Assembly: GCA_964487555.1 (NCBI GenBank)
Contig: CAZART010000058.1
Span: 1-31,334, forward strand
From: CAZART01 sp964487555
GTDB taxonomy: Bacteria > Bacteroidota > Rhodothermia > Rhodothermales > VXPQ01
DNA: 31,334 nucleotides
Direction of reading: 5' to 3'
Both the position numbers and the translations under genes were made by a program. Under the pieces are notes generated by a model, which saw only the letters and a program-made list of their open reading frames with translations, made no database searches and was not told where the DNA came from. Shown piece by piece: positions 6,402 through 15,118 of this stretch (position 1 is the stretch's first letter; every line of letters starts with the position of its first letter).

Positions 6402-7628
6402 GTGGAACCTGTCACGTCCGTCGGTTCAAGCAATAATCGCCGATCCGACTCCTATCGGAGCGCACGAGCGACGAAAGAGCACAAAGACCGCTACTGGCTA
6501 CACGTCCTTCTCTTTTCGCTGACGCTGGCCTCTACTGTCTACATGGGCGGGGAGCTGACCGGCCGCTGGACGCTTTATCTCGAGCAAGGGGTGTGGCTCT
6601 ACGTACTGGACGGTCTTCGATTCGGCGGCTCGCTGCTGCTCTTCCTGACGGTTCACGAATTTGGCCATTACTTCGCGGCGAAATACCACGGGGTCGACAC
6701 GTCCCTTCCCTATTATATTCCGCTGCCGTTCGTCGGCGTCGGGACACTCGGCGCGGTCATCCGCATCCGCGAACCCGTGCCCAGTCTCCGGAAGCTCTTC
6801 GACATCGGCGCGGCCGGCCCGCTGGCGGGCTTCATCGTGGCCGCCGGCGTGCTGATCTATGCATTCGTGACGCTGCCCCCTCCAACCTACATGCTCGACG
6901 TGGGTCCCGGCCACGAGGCGCTGCACCGTTACGTAGAGCAGTACGGAGAATTCCCGCGAGAAATGCTTGAGCAGGGCGAGAATTCGATCATTCTCGTCGT
7001 CGGCGACACCTTGCTTTACTGGATCTGCAGCCAGTTCGTCTCAGGCGTGCCTCCCATGTATGAGATGTACCATTATCCAATCCTGTTCGCGGGATGGTTG
7101 AGCCTTTTTTTCACGGCACTCAATCTGTTGCCGATCGGGCAGCTCGACGGCGGGCACGTTCTCTATGCCCTTTTCGGCCGCACGTGGCACCGACGGCTGG
7201 CGCGCGGCTTCTTCGTGATCCTCCTGACGTCCGGCGCCATCGGCTTCGTCATCGATGCCGTCCCGATGCTTTATGACGTGCATCCCTTGCTCGGTGAAAG
7301 CTCGTGGTTCCTTCTGGCTGCCATCCTGTTCTTCTACCTGAACAAAGTCTTCGACGGCAATCTTCGTGTGGCCGCACCGATCCTCATCGGCATCATCCTC
7401 CTCGTGGCCGTCACGCAAACGATCGGCCCGTCGCTCGAGGCCTTCGCCTATAGCGGCTGGCTCATCTGGTGCCTTTTGCTCGTCTTCTTGGTGAAAGTCG
7501 ACCATCCACCCGTACTCGTAGAGCGGCCGCTGTCGCGCATGCAGAAGGTGCTCGGCGTTGCAAGCATCATCGTGTTCATTTTGTGTTTCAGCTTCAAACC
7601 ACTTTATGTACTGAACGCGCCGATGTAG
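6402..7628 (+). CDS. M50 family (site-2 protease-like) membrane metalloprotease
   Basis: Members of this family are zinc proteases that cut membrane-embedded substrates in regulated intramembrane proteolysis. The zinc ligands are in HEFGH at residues 85-89 and in LLPIGQLDGGH with D249. Hydrophobic segments surround both, and about five more follow in the C-terminal half, giving a multi-pass protein of 408 residues. A conserved-looking GxxGPLAGF stretch lies after the first motif. No PDZ domain is apparent. The only usable start upstream of the first helix is GTG at 6402, which gives a charged cytoplasmic leader of about 40 residues. No sigma or anti-sigma gene is adjacent, so the substrate is unknown. 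Confidence 0.9.
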   Translation: MEPVTSVGSSNNRRSDSYRSARATKEHKDRYWLHVLLFSLTLASTVYMGGELTGRWTLYLEQGVWLYVLDGLRFGGSLLLFLTVHEFGHYFAAKYHGVDTSLPYYIPLPFVGVGTLGAVIRIREPVPSLRKLFDIGAAGPLAGFIVAAGVLIYAFVTLPPPTYMLDVGPGHEALHRYVEQYGEFPREMLEQGENSIILVVGDTLLYWICSQFVSGVPPMYEMYHYPILFAGWLSLFFTALNLLPIGQLDGGHVLYALFGRTWHRRLARGFFVILLTSGAIGFVIDAVPMLYDVHPLLGESSWFLLAAILFFYLNKVFDGNLRVAAPILIGIILLVAVTQTIGPSLEAFAYSGWLIWCLLLVFLVKVDHPPVLVERPLSRMQKVLGVASIIVFILCFSFKPLYVLNAPM

Positions 7629-7705
7629 GCTAAAAACGCCCCCCAGGGATCCTCGCCGGAGCCGCGTTCGTAAGGGGGCCGTTCACCGCGGCGCAGGCAG
7701 CGTTC

Positions 7706-7737
7706 GTGCCGGCATGCCTCTGCGCGATGCCGGGCAC
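7706..7737. other. GC-rich hairpin between M50 gene and lipoprotein operon
   Basis: GTGCCGGCAT (7706-7715) can pair with ATGCCGGGCAC (7727-7737) over ten pairs with one bulged base and an 11-base loop. No T-tract follows, so a Rho-independent terminator is unlikely. The rest of 7629-7858 shows no gene and no clear promoter. Confidence 0.4.
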
Positions 7738-7858
7738 GGGGCCGAGGCCTTGCGAGGTTCAGCACCGTTTTGTCCAGATATCCTTTCCACCAGCAAGCAC
7801 TGCATGAGCGACGGCTACGATTTCTTTTGCTAACCGAAATCAATCTCTCCCGCTCGCT

Positions 7859-8686
7859 TTGCCTCTCGCTTCGTGCTTGTCCCGGCCGCGCCTCTCGGCG
7901 GCGCCGCTCGTCATCGGCATCACGCTCGTCGCGGCGTTGCTCGTCGGATGCGACCAGGCGCCCGGCGTCGAGCCGCCCGGCGGAGACCCGCCCGTACTGA
8001 CCGAGTTCGAATTTGGCCCGCATTCGGTGGCGCTGGGCGATCCTGACGTGGAGGAGGACGGCGATCAGGTGCGGTTTGCGGTAACGATGCGGGTGAATGT
8101 CGTGGACCCTGACGGTGACGTCGAACGGGTCGCCTACGTCGTGCGATCGCCTTATGCGGGCCGGACTCCGATCTCTAACGGCGAGCTGGCGCTCGCGAGT
8201 GGATCGCAGTATGCGGGGACGGCGACGGTGAGCGTTCCGAGAGGCGAGGTCGGGGTGTATACGGTGCTCGTCTACGCCGTCGACGAAACGGGATCGCTGA
8301 GCGACAACGTGCGGGGCATGCTGACGTTCTCGGGCCAGAGCGAGCCGCCCGTGATCCTCGAGGTTTCGGCTCCGGATACCGTTCGGCGGCCGCTTGAAGG
8401 CGAGGATCCCGCCGTTCTCCGCCTTTCGGCTACCGTGACGGACCCGGACGGGCTTTCGAGCATCAGCGAGGTGGTCTTCTGGAATGTGGAGCGGCCGTCG
8501 TCCGTGATTGAGATGGCCGACGATGGGGAAAGCTTCGGGGATGAGTTCGCGAATGATGGGGTGTTCACGCGTACCGTGCAAATCGAAAGCGGGAATGCCC
8601 CCGGGGAGACGGTATTGGCCTTTCAGGCAACCGACCGGTCCGGATTGAAGAGCAATGTCGTTGAGAGAACGATCGTAGTCGAATGA
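7859..8686 (+). CDS. lipoprotein with two Ig-like domains
   Basis: The protein starts at TTG 7859; no ATG or GTG lies between the upstream stop and the signal peptide. A hydrophobic segment ends in the lipobox LLVGC with C31 as the lipidated cysteine. Two Ig-like units follow, each with a DPDG motif (VVDPDGDVERVAYVV and VTDPDGLSSISEVVFW). The second ends in DDGESFGDEFANDGVFTRT, a pattern typical of bacterial surface repeat domains. It should sit on the outer membrane or face the periplasm. Its stop overlaps the start of the beta-propeller gene by four bases, so the two are translationally coupled. Specific function unknown. Confidence 0.85.
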   Translation: MPLASCLSRPRLSAAPLVIGITLVAALLVGCDQAPGVEPPGGDPPVLTEFEFGPHSVALGDPDVEEDGDQVRFAVTMRVNVVDPDGDVERVAYVVRSPYAGRTPISNGELALASGSQYAGTATVSVPRGEVGVYTVLVYAVDETGSLSDNVRGMLTFSGQSEPPVILEVSAPDTVRRPLEGEDPAVLRLSATVTDPDGLSSISEVVFWNVERPSSVIEMADDGESFGDEFANDGVFTRTVQIESGNAPGETVLAFQATDRSGLKSNVVERTIVVE

Positions 8687-10239
8687 AGCATTTAATCAAC
8701 CTTGTTATGCTGGCCGGATTCGGCTGGTTGCTCACGGCGCCGGCGGTTCTGGCGCAGGGCTTCTCAGCGGCTGACGTGCAGGAGCTCGTCGATGTGCGCG
8801 GCATCCTTCGAAACAGTGTGACGAATCTTCAGGCGGAGGGCGACTCGCTCTGGGTGGGTCCGTTTTTGAATCTGACGACGGACGGAGGCGAAAGCTGGAA
8901 GGTCGCGAACATCGATTCGTTGTTGGGGACGCGGAACAGCACGTTCTCGATCGATGCGGAGGGGCGCACGATCTGGGCGGGCCTTGGATTCTCGAGTTCG
9001 GGAGACGGAAGCGGCTCGGTGCAGGCCGTGGCCGGCTACGTATTCTCGACCGACGGCGGTCAGACGTTCACGTATCGTTCGCCGCATCTCGACGACCCGA
9101 GCGATACGGAGGTCGTCTACGGCAATAACGTGCTCGAAGCGCTGGCGGTGATCGTGCCGGAGCAGAGCCCGCCGTTCGATATCGACTACGATCCCGTGAC
9201 GGGCGACGTGTGGATCGCGGCGTGGGCGAGCGGCATTCGCCGTTCGTCGGATCAAGGGCGGACGTGGGAGCGTGTCGTGTTGCCCCCCGACTCGCTCGAT
9301 TCCATCCACCCCGATTCGTCGTATAACTTTGAGGTGGCGCCGCAGCGCGGAAGCTCGGGCCACCTGAATCACATGGGGTTCAGCGTGCTCGTCGACGAAA
9401 CCGGAACGATCTGGGCCGGCACGCCGCGCGGGGTGAATCGATCGGAGGACGGCCTGGCCTGGCAGCGTTTCAGTGCGGATGGTACGCCGAATTCGCTGAC
9501 GGGAAGCTGGGTGATCTCGATCGAGGAGCAGCCGGTCGAAGGACGCAATCCAATCTGGATGGCCACCTGGAATGCCGGCGAGGTCGGCGAGAGCGGCCGG
9601 TTCGGTGTGACCGTTACGCGCGACGGCGGCGAGACGTTCGAGCAGATGCTGATCGGCGAACGCGCCTATGATTTTGCCTTCGAAGGGGCCGAGCGCGTGT
9701 ACGCTGCGGCCGAGTCGGGCCTCATGATCTCCGACGACGACGGGACGACCTGGCGGACGGTCCGGCGATTTCGCGATGCGACGGATCCCGACAGAATCAT
9801 GCGCCCGGATCTCAACGTGTTCGCGGTCTCGACCACGCCGGACGCCGTGTGGGTCGGCACTTCGGAAGGACTCATGAAAAGCACGGATGGCGGCGGGACG
9901 TGGCGCATCTTCCGAACGGACGTTCCTCTTCATCCGGATGAACCCACGGAGGCCGTGCCGGACGTCGACACGTACGCCTATCCCAATCCATTTTCACCGC
10001 AGGCCGACCGGTTCGTCCGCATCGTCTATGAATCGCCGAACGGCGGATCGGAGGTGATTCGGATTCTCGACTTCCGGATGAATCTAGTCCGCACTCTGGA
10101 TGCCGGCGCCGGTGCGACCGGATCGCGGGAGATCGCGTGGGACGGGACCGATTCGGACGGGTTTCGCGTGGCCAACGGCGTCTATTTTTACTCCGTTGAC
10201 GGCGGCGATGCGTGGGGGAAGATTCACGTCCTCGAGTAA
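8683..10239 (+). CDS. secreted BNR/sortilin-like beta-propeller with FlgD/sorting-like C-terminus
   Basis: A signal peptide (residues 1-24, ending in VLAQ) precedes repeated BNR/Asp-box motifs: TTDGGESW, STDGGQTF, SSDQGRTW, TRDGGETF, SDDDGTTW, STDGGGTW. These imply a beta-propeller of about 400 residues. The last 90 residues begin YAYPNPFSP, contain AWDGTDSDGFRVANGVYFY and end GKIHVLE, matching the FlgD-Ig/type A sorting-domain style of type IX secretion cargo. The protein is therefore expected outside the cell or on the outer leaflet. The gene overlaps the upstream lipoprotein (ATGA) and lies six bases before a PorV/PorQ-family gene. Propeller plus sorting-like C-terminus beside such a barrel recalls PorZ, but ordinary cargo is equally possible. 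Confidence 0.85.
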   Translation: MKHLINLVMLAGFGWLLTAPAVLAQGFSAADVQELVDVRGILRNSVTNLQAEGDSLWVGPFLNLTTDGGESWKVANIDSLLGTRNSTFSIDAEGRTIWAGLGFSSSGDGSGSVQAVAGYVFSTDGGQTFTYRSPHLDDPSDTEVVYGNNVLEALAVIVPEQSPPFDIDYDPVTGDVWIAAWASGIRRSSDQGRTWERVVLPPDSLDSIHPDSSYNFEVAPQRGSSGHLNHMGFSVLVDETGTIWAGTPRGVNRSEDGLAWQRFSADGTPNSLTGSWVISIEEQPVEGRNPIWMATWNAGEVGESGRFGVTVTRDGGETFEQMLIGERAYDFAFEGAERVYAAAESGLMISDDDGTTWRTVRRFRDATDPDRIMRPDLNVFAVSTTPDAVWVGTSEGLMKSTDGGGTWRIFRTDVPLHPDEPTEAVPDVDTYAYPNPFSPQADRFVRIVYESPNGGSEVIRILDFRMNLVRTLDAGAGATGSREIAWDGTDSDGFRVANGVYFYSVDGGDAWGKIHVLE

Positions 10240-10245
10240 GACAGT

Positions 10246-11298
10246 ATGATGCAGATTCGATCTCTCAAGATTTTCGCGGGCGTAATTCTTTTCGTGGCGT
10301 CATCCGCTTCGCTTTTGGACGTGCGTGAGGCGCGCGGACAGGCTGCCGGTGCGTTTGCACGAATGGGCTTCGGCGCGCGAGGCATCGCGATGAGCAATGC
10401 GCTCGTCGCCGACGCGTTCGCGGACGGCGCTCCGTACTACAATCCGGCGCTGTCGCCCTTCGCGAGCGGCCAGAGTCTCGAAGCCTCGGCCGCCCTGTTG
10501 AGTCTCGATCGGGAGCTTCAGTTTCTGCAGTTTTCGACGTCGCTTCAGCCGAGCGCGGGCATCGCCGCCGGACTCATCCATGCCGGCGTATCGAACATCG
10601 ACGGCCGCGACAACAGCGGATTTCACACGCGAGACTATTCGATCGACGAATTCGCCTTCTTCCTGACGTTCGGCACGCACCTGACCAGCCGATTGACGGC
10701 CGGCGTCGGGCTGCAGCTTTTTCGGGCCGACTACTTCGACGACCTCGAGCCGGTCAACAGCATCGGCATCGATCTCGGAGTAACGTATCTGGTGACGGAA
10801 GATCTGCGGCTCGGTTTGGCGGTGGACGAGCTGCTGGCCCGATATTCATGGGATACGTCCGATCTGTACGGGTCGGCAGGCCGTACCACGTCCGATCGAT
10901 TCCCCGTCCGGATTCGATTCGGCGGAGCTTTTCGTTTAATGGATGGGCGAGCGCAGGTCACGTCCGAGTACGAATCACGAATCACGTCGTCGGAGCACCG
11001 GGTGCGATCGGTGGAGATCGTGGGTGATGCGCCGATGGAGGTGGTCGACTCCGAGAAATCGTCAACGTACGCCGGGCGGCTTCGCGTCGGTGCCGAATAT
11101 CGGCCGGTAGACGTCATTACGCTTCGCGGGGGTATCGACCGCATCGGCGCGGATGCGCTGGAAGGCGTCACACCGTCGGCAGGGTTTATGATTGAGCAGC
11201 CAATAGGCCCACTCAGGGCGCGCGGCGAATACGCCTTTATGCTGGAGCCTTACCATGCCGGCGCGATGCACCTGATCACGCTCCGTATATTTCTCTAA
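10246..11298 (+). CDS. PorV/PorQ-family outer-membrane barrel 1
   Basis: The 350-residue protein has an N-terminal signal-like segment (to about residue 32), then the family hallmarks ARMGFGARGIAMSNALVAD and a nearby PYYNPALSPF. The rest is alternating beta strands ending in an aromatic/hydrophobic C-terminus (LITLRIFL), as in a 14-strand FadL-like barrel. In Porphyromonas and Flavobacterium, PorV shuttles type IX cargo to the PorU sortase, while PorQ works with PorZ. PorV/PorQ-family proteins also occur in phyla without a proven type IX system. The gene is six bases downstream of the propeller gene. Which subtype it is cannot be decided from sequence alone. Confidence 0.87.
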   Translation: MMQIRSLKIFAGVILFVASSASLLDVREARGQAAGAFARMGFGARGIAMSNALVADAFADGAPYYNPALSPFASGQSLEASAALLSLDRELQFLQFSTSLQPSAGIAAGLIHAGVSNIDGRDNSGFHTRDYSIDEFAFFLTFGTHLTSRLTAGVGLQLFRADYFDDLEPVNSIGIDLGVTYLVTEDLRLGLAVDELLARYSWDTSDLYGSAGRTTSDRFPVRIRFGGAFRLMDGRAQVTSEYESRITSSEHRVRSVEIVGDAPMEVVDSEKSSTYAGRLRVGAEYRPVDVITLRGGIDRIGADALEGVTPSAGFMIEQPIGPLRARGEYAFMLEPYHAGAMHLITLRIFL

Positions 11299-11405
11299 AC
11301 TCTGCTTTTTGACGGCCGCTCGATGTGCGCCGGCCTGATGACGGCCGCCGCCGGTGTACGTCCAGCACGGTTCTGCACCGTTCTTCCAAACTCACCCGGG
11401 GCTCC

Positions 11406-12332
11406 ATGTGTATGTACCGTCTCATTCTGTTCATCCTCGCAGGCCTAGCGGCGTCTGTCGTTACGGCGCGTGCACAGGATTCGGGCCTGGCTTTCCTGAG
11501 GTTGGGGACGAACGCCGAGGCGGCGGCGATGGGCGATGCACAGGTCGCCTTTAGCCGGGATGCGTTCAGCACATACTGGAATCCGGCGGGACTGGCCGCG
11601 GCGGCGCAGAATTCGGCATCGGCATCGTATCACGCCTGGATCGGCGATACGAAGACGTACGCGGGTGCGATGCGTCTGGGTGCCGGTGAGAACGGTGCCT
11701 TCGGCCTTTTCGTGACGGCGAACGGGAACGACGACATTGAAGCACGTTCGGGGCCCGGCGAGCCGGAGGGCCGCTTCAGCGTGCAGTTCGTTAGCGCGGG
11801 CGTCGCCTACGGGCGGTCGATCGGTCCGGTGCGGGGCGGCGTCACGGCCAAGTATTTGACGGAGCGGATCTATACGGAGAGTTCCTCCGGGTATGGATTT
11901 GACGTCGGTTTGCAAACGTCGCTGCTCTCCGAAGGAGTTCATCTCGGTGCGGCCGTGCAGAACGTCGGGAAGATGAACGAACTGGCGGAGCAGGACACGG
12001 ATTTGCCCACCGCTCTTCGCGTCGGGGGTGCGTTCCATCCGCTTCGGATGATGATGTCCTACGACGACGCGATGCTGCTTCAGACGGTGTTGACGACCGA
12101 GCTCGTGCACGTTTTTCCGGGCGCGATCACACAGGTTCACATCGGCGCCGGGGCCGAGATTTTGGACGTGATCGAGCTTCGTGTCGGTTTCATCACCAAC
12201 GACGACGTGAGGCGCTACTCCTTCGGGCTCGGGTTCGGCTACGAAGGTGTCGTCTTCGATTATGCGTACCTGCCCCTCGAGAGCGGATTTGAAGGTCCGG
12301 GTCACATCTTGACGCTGAGCTATCTGTGGTAG
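11406..12332 (+). CDS. PorV/PorQ-family outer-membrane barrel 2
   Basis: This is a paralogue of the preceding gene, 308 residues long. A signal peptide (MYRLILFILAGLAASVVTARAQD, shown here as two parts: MYRLILFILAGL then AASVVTARAQD) is followed by FLRLGTNAEAAAMGDAQVA and STYWNPAGLA, the same 'G-x-x-A-x-A-M-G-x-A' and 'WNPA' pair. Beta-strand-rich sequence runs to the terminal LTLSYLW. The frame is open back to GTG 11325, but a start at ATG 11406 or 11412 places the signal peptide at the N-terminus and is preferred. The 107-base spacer after the first barrel has no terminator, so it may be the last gene of the same operon. It converges on the CPBP gene with a 13-base gap. Confidence 0.88.
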   Translation: MCMYRLILFILAGLAASVVTARAQDSGLAFLRLGTNAEAAAMGDAQVAFSRDAFSTYWNPAGLAAAAQNSASASYHAWIGDTKTYAGAMRLGAGENGAFGLFVTANGNDDIEARSGPGEPEGRFSVQFVSAGVAYGRSIGPVRGGVTAKYLTERIYTESSSGYGFDVGLQTSLLSEGVHLGAAVQNVGKMNELAEQDTDLPTALRVGGAFHPLRMMMSYDDAMLLQTVLTTELVHVFPGAITQVHIGAGAEILDVIELRVGFITNDDVRRYSFGLGFGYEGVVFDYAYLPLESGFEGPGHILTLSYLW

Positions 12333-12345
12333 TGACGGGTTAACA

Positions 12346-13131
12346 TCAAAAGGTCAACACGTCCCACAGTGCATCGAATCCGATGCCGTCGACCTCCGTG
12401 CGGATGCGCATCGCACACCAGAAATCGAGAATCAACATCTGCGCTGCGTGAATCGGGACTGCGATCCAGAACGACCGGCACCGCCAGACGAGCGCCCCGA
12501 GCGCCACGCCGCCCAGGAGACTCAGCACGGCTTCAGGCAAGGGCTTGTCCAGGTGGAGGATGGCGAACGGGAGGGCCTGGACGAAGATGGCGTAGAGACC
12601 CAGGGTGTGCATGGTTCCGAAAAGCACAAAGCCGCGCCACAGGTACTCCCATCCCATCCAATACATAAGGAAGAGTGCTTCGTAGATGGCGAACGTTCTC
12701 CAATCGATGGCGGCAGGACGGTAATGCGGATACTGCAACTGAAAGGCGGTACTATCTGAGAAAATCCAGGTGCCGATTACGACCAACGGTACATAGGCCG
12801 CCGTGATGCCGAGTGCGAATCGCCAGTCGCCCATACCGAGACCGATTGTAGCGGGGCGTCTTTTGAACAGGATGAGGAGGCACGCCACGGGTATTACGAA
12901 ACCGGTGAGCCCCTGAATGCCGAACCACCATCCCCAAGACAGGAGCCCCCGCCAGGAGTCGGGGAAGAGATGGGCCATTTCATTGCGAAAGAGCCGGCGG
13001 CTTCCGAGCGTGTCCTGCACAATTACGAGCAGCGCCGCCGCCACGAGTACGAATGCCGTCTGTCGGTCGATGCGCGACAGAGCCGATCTGAGGCGCTGCG
13101 TTTCGCGGGTGAGGAGGGACGAGATGAACAC
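12346..13131 (-). CDS. CPBP-family intramembrane protein (Abi/Rce1-like)
   Basis: CPBP proteins are multi-pass membrane glutamic proteases related to Rce1. Here about six to eight hydrophobic segments are visible. Motif 1 appears as WEYLWRGF, motif 2 as PFAILHLDK, and a third His in PIHAAQM. The usual motif 1 is EExxxR; in this protein the first Glu is Trp and only the second is kept, a form also seen in other family branches. The frame is open up to 13542, but that part overlaps the divergent GH3 gene and is not protein-like. Starts at GTG 13131 or GTG 13164 are plausible and cannot be separated. Substrate unknown. Confidence 0.8.
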   Translation of the reverse strand: MFISSLLTRETQRLRSALSRIDRQTAFVLVAAALLVIVQDTLGSRRLFRNEMAHLFPDSWRGLLSWGWWFGIQGLTGFVIPVACLLILFKRRPATIGLGMGDWRFALGITAAYVPLVVIGTWIFSDSTAFQLQYPHYRPAAIDWRTFAIYEALFLMYWMGWEYLWRGFVLFGTMHTLGLYAIFVQALPFAILHLDKPLPEAVLSLLGGVALGALVWRCRSFWIAVPIHAAQMLILDFWCAMRIRTEVDGIGFDALWDVLTF

Positions 13132-13197
13132 TTCGCGCGGAATGTAAACGGCGGGAAATAACACGGCGGATTTCAGGAACGGTCCGCAAGTCGCGGC

Positions 13198-13203
13198 TAT
13201 AAT
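13198..13203 (+). promoter_or_regulatory. candidate -10 (TATAAT) for the GH3 gene
   Basis: An exact TATAAT lies 33 bases before the ATG at 13237 in the short divergent spacer. No good -35 box is found at 16-18 bases, and this lineage may use a different promoter consensus, so the call is weak. Confidence 0.25.
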
Positions 13204-13236
13204 AGCGATCTCCCCATTGATTGACAGGACGCGCGG

Positions 13237-15096
13237 ATGCGTTTCATACGTTATATGAATCTGATAGGACTGGCATGCCTGATGATGGTGCTCGGGTGCA
13301 ACGACCCTGACGTCTCCGCTGAGGAACGTCTCGCGAGTAGCATCGCCTACGACAGCCTCCTGCAGGAGCTGCCTGACAGCCTGCAGCGCGCGATGGAGGC
13401 CATCGACAGGCTTTTTCTGGCACACGGTACTCCGGGTTCGGCGCTTGCGGCCGTGGACAGTCAGGAGGCGGCACGATGGGTGGATTCCGTGATGGCGTCT
13501 CTCACACTGGATGAGAAGATCGGGCAGCTGTTTATCGTCCACCTCGATCCGCGGACGTACGGTGGATTGATCGACAATGCTTCGGACGCCGTGCGGAAGC
13601 TGAATGTGGGCGGATTTCTTGTGCCGAGGCTGCTGGAGCCGCAGGAAGTGTTTGAAGAATCGCAGCGTCTACAGCGGCTCGCGAAGGTGCCGTTGTTCTT
13701 CGCGGCGGATTACGAGAGAGGCGTCGGACGGTTCAATAATGCACTGACGGAGCTTCCGTCGAACATGGCTATTGGTGCCACGCGCGATACGCTGTTCGCC
13801 GCCGCCGCCGGCCGTCTGACGGCCATCGAAGCGCGCGCGATCGGAATCAACCTGTTGTTCGCGCCGGTCGTCGACGTCAACAACAATCCCGACAATCCGA
13901 TCATCAATATCCGATCGTATGGCGAGGATCCGGAATTGGTAGGTCGGATGGCGGCTGCGTTTGTTCACGAGGCGCAGGGACACGGGCTGTTGACGACGCT
14001 CAAACACTTTCCGGGACACGGCGATACGGACGTGGATACCCATTCTAGAATGGGCTTTGTCAGCGGGGACAGCGCTGATCTCGAGCAGGTGGAGCTCAGG
14101 CCTTACCGGATCGCGTTCAACCGCCCACCCCAGCCTGCGGCCGTGATGAGCGCGCATCTTTGGATTCAAGCGCTTAATGACGAGCCGCTGCCGGCTACAT
14201 TTAGTGAGAGAATTCTGGACGGCTTGCTGCGCAAAGACATGGGCTTCGACGGTATCGTCATTACGGACGACGTGCGCATGGGGGCGCTTCAGCAGGACTT
14301 TTCCGCTGAGGATCGGATCGTTCGACCGCTGCTTGCGGGCGCTAACGTGATCCTTACGCCGGCCAATATATCGCGAGCCGTCGACATCGTGCGCAGCTCC
14401 GTGAAATCGGGACGGCTGAGCGCCGAAACGCTGGATCGTTCCGTTCGCCGAATTCTTCGGACGAAGGCCGTGACCGGTCTCCACAACGATCGATTTGCTT
14501 CGGAGGAGCGGCTCGAAGAGCTCATGCGGCGACCGCTTGGTGCCTACATCGCGCAGGCGATCGCCGATCGCTCAATCACGCTGCTCAAAGCCACGGAATC
14601 ACTGCCGCTGAGGCCGGACTCCCAGCGGATTGCGACTATCCATCTGACAAACTACCGGGGGGCGGAGAGTATTGGCGCCGCGATGGATCTTTTCGACGAG
14701 ACGCTTCGCGTAGAGAGTGCGCGTTTCGATGAAGAACCTTCGGTGCGGCAGATCGACCGCGTCGTCGAAGGCGCGCGAAATGCCGACGTCGTCGTGCTTG
14801 CCCTCTATCTGCGTCTCGTCGCCGGACGCGGCCAGGCAAGTCTTTTTGCGCAGCAGACCGAACTGGTCAACCGGCTCCTCGCTCTCGAGAAACCGGTGGT
14901 CCTGCTTACATTCGGGAATCCCTATGCGGCCTCCGCCTTCCGCGAAGCCGACGACATCGTCGTCGCATATGACCAGTCCCTTCAGACCGTTTATGCGGCA
15001 CTACGCGTCTTGCTGGGCGAGCAGCCCGCACCTGGTCGCCTCCCCATCACGGTCGAACCGTTCGGTTTCGGTAGCGGGATGGATTTGAGGCAGTAG
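13237..15096 (+). CDS. glycoside hydrolase family 3 lipoprotein (NagZ-like beta-N-acetylhexosaminidase)
   Basis: GH3 NagZ-type enzymes remove N-acetylglucosamine from peptidoglycan fragments. The N-terminus is a lipoprotein signal with lipobox MVLGC (C21). The catalytic barrel has EKIGQLF near residue 95, NIRSYGEDPELVG, the NagZ signature KHFPGHGDTDVDTHS at 256-270, which carries the His-Asp dyad, and the nucleophile region VITDDVRM with D344. A second alpha/beta domain extends to residue 619. Many Bacteroidota homologues carry an additional C-terminal beta-lactamase-like domain, which is absent here. The lipobox suggests an envelope location rather than the cytosolic one of E. coli NagZ. It converges with the S9 peptidase gene, 22 bases apart. 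Confidence 0.92.
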   Translation: MRFIRYMNLIGLACLMMVLGCNDPDVSAEERLASSIAYDSLLQELPDSLQRAMEAIDRLFLAHGTPGSALAAVDSQEAARWVDSVMASLTLDEKIGQLFIVHLDPRTYGGLIDNASDAVRKLNVGGFLVPRLLEPQEVFEESQRLQRLAKVPLFFAADYERGVGRFNNALTELPSNMAIGATRDTLFAAAAGRLTAIEARAIGINLLFAPVVDVNNNPDNPIINIRSYGEDPELVGRMAAAFVHEAQGHGLLTTLKHFPGHGDTDVDTHSRMGFVSGDSADLEQVELRPYRIAFNRPPQPAAVMSAHLWIQALNDEPLPATFSERILDGLLRKDMGFDGIVITDDVRMGALQQDFSAEDRIVRPLLAGANVILTPANISRAVDIVRSSVKSGRLSAETLDRSVRRILRTKAVTGLHNDRFASEERLEELMRRPLGAYIAQAIADRSITLLKATESLPLRPDSQRIATIHLTNYRGAESIGAAMDLFDETLRVESARFDEEPSVRQIDRVVEGARNADVVVLALYLRLVAGRGQASLFAQQTELVNRLLALEKPVVLLTFGNPYAASAFREADDIVVAYDQSLQTVYAALRVLLGEQPAPGRLPITVEPFGFGSGMDLRQ

Positions 15097-15118
15097 GTGT
15101 CCGTCGGACCCCGCCGGT

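Noticed and set aside
7634..8581. Long minus-strand frame opposite the lipoprotein gene
   Set aside because: Arg/His-rich composition without domains; a shadow of the plus-strand gene in GC-rich DNA.
13132..13542. N-terminal extension of the CPBP frame
   Set aside because: It overlaps the divergent GH3 gene and reads as low-quality Cys/His-rich sequence.
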